Source: Acidobacteriota bacterium
Lineage (GTDB): Bacteria; Acidobacteriota; Terriglobia; Terriglobales; Acidobacteriaceae
Assembly: GCA_003223595.1 (NCBI GenBank)
Contig: QHVR01000263.1
Location: forward strand, 1 to 6,643
Reading direction: 5' to 3'
Length of the DNA: 6,643 nucleotides
The notes beneath the pieces are model-generated. The model was not told where the DNA came from, ran no database searches, and saw only the letters and a program-made list of their open reading frames with translations. Shown here in pieces: positions 6,315-6,643 of this stretch. The translations under genes were made by a program, and so were the position numbers. The number at the start of each line of letters is the position of its first letter. The stretch's first letter is position 1.

Positions 6315-6643
6315 GTGAATAGGAAGACTGTGCCTGCTCTTGCTGCGTCCACTCTGCTCGCTTTCGTCATTCTTGCCACCGTCGCCGCAGCTCAGAACGC
6401 GCCCACCAAGCCGCTGACCATCGAAGCCATGTTTCAGCCGGGAGGCTTGGCAGGGCGCGGGCCTGAAACTATCGAGTGGAGTCCAGACGCATCGAAGCTC
6501 TCATTCGTGCAGCGCGACGAGAAGGGGGAGAAAGGCGAGCTGTGGTATGTGGATACGGCGACCGGCGAGAAGAAGGTTCTGGTTAGCGCCGCCAAGCTGG
6601 CTTCGCTCGCTCCCGACGTGAACAACGTTAGAAACGAGCGGGA
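6315..6643 (+). CDS. Secreted S9-family peptidase, DPP IV-like, N-terminal part (3' end outside window)
   Basis: The frame runs from GTG 6315 to the window end without a stop, giving 109 residues. The N-terminus is a classical signal peptide: NRK, then a hydrophobic core of alanine, leucine and valine (about residues 8-25), and an AAA-Q cleavage site near residue 26. The mature part begins PTKPLTIEAMFQPGGLAGRGPE and continues with a first propeller-like blade (IEWSPDASKLSFVQRD, then ELWYVDTATGEKKVLV). This resembles the start of the dipeptidyl-peptidase IV N-terminal domain of acidobacterial S9B peptidases, which remove N-terminal dipeptides (often X-Pro) from peptides in the periplasm. The catalytic alpha/beta-hydrolase domain lies outside the window, so activity cannot be confirmed. 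The gene is divergent from the kinase gene, with 106 bp between the two starts. Confidence 0.72.
   Translation, partial: MNRKTVPALAASTLLAFVILATVAAAQNAPTKPLTIEAMFQPGGLAGRGPETIEWSPDASKLSFVQRDEKGEKGELWYVDTATGEKKVLVSAAKLASLAPDVNNVRNER

Noticed and set aside
5195..6322. 375-codon open frame on the + strand opposite the kinase domain
   Set aside because: It is the antisense of conserved kinase motifs (HRDLKPEN, DFG), and the translation shows no known domain. It would also overlap the start of the peptidase gene.

Overview
The window looks like chromosomal DNA of a soil-type acidobacterium (phylum Acidobacteriota, probably class Terriglobia). This is inferred from the GC-rich composition, from a PknB-type kinase fused to a long TolB/PD40-like propeller (a protein class very abundant in that phylum), from a DPP IV-type S9 peptidase N-terminus, and from a CPBP protease tail. 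No ribosomal or other taxonomic marker is present, so the assignment is tentative.

Layout from left to right: (1) the 3' end of a CPBP-family intramembrane protease gene on the + strand, cut by the window start; (2) a complete recQ-type helicase gene on the + strand; (3) a convergent junction of only 36 bp; (4) a coiled-coil plus C4 zinc-ribbon protein on the - strand, with an unrecognised C-terminal extension of about 135 residues; (5) a terminator-like hairpin; (6) a large membrane-anchored Ser/Thr kinase on the - strand, whose predicted extracytoplasmic half carries twelve regularly spaced PD40-like motifs; (7) a 106-bp divergent intergenic region; (8) the 5' end of a secreted DPP IV-like peptidase on the + strand, cut by the window end.

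The genes do not form one obvious pathway. RecQ acts in DNA repair and recombination. The zinc-ribbon protein belongs to a poorly understood family with proposed links to nucleic-acid or sigma-factor binding. The kinase and the peptidase are divergently arranged and both use beta-propeller modules outside the cytoplasm, so shared regulation is possible but unproven. Coding density is high. The largest gap without a gene is about 117 bp, and no RNA gene, CRISPR array, insertion sequence or integration site was seen.

The most notable points are: a RecQ that goes from its zinc-binding domain to HRDC without the usual RQC winged helix and carries a C-terminal helix-turn-helix module; the extended zinc-ribbon protein; the 12-unit propeller of the kinase; and -10-like hexamers so close to three start codons that very short or leaderless transcripts are plausible. 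I saw no convincing evidence for a wholly new biological system.
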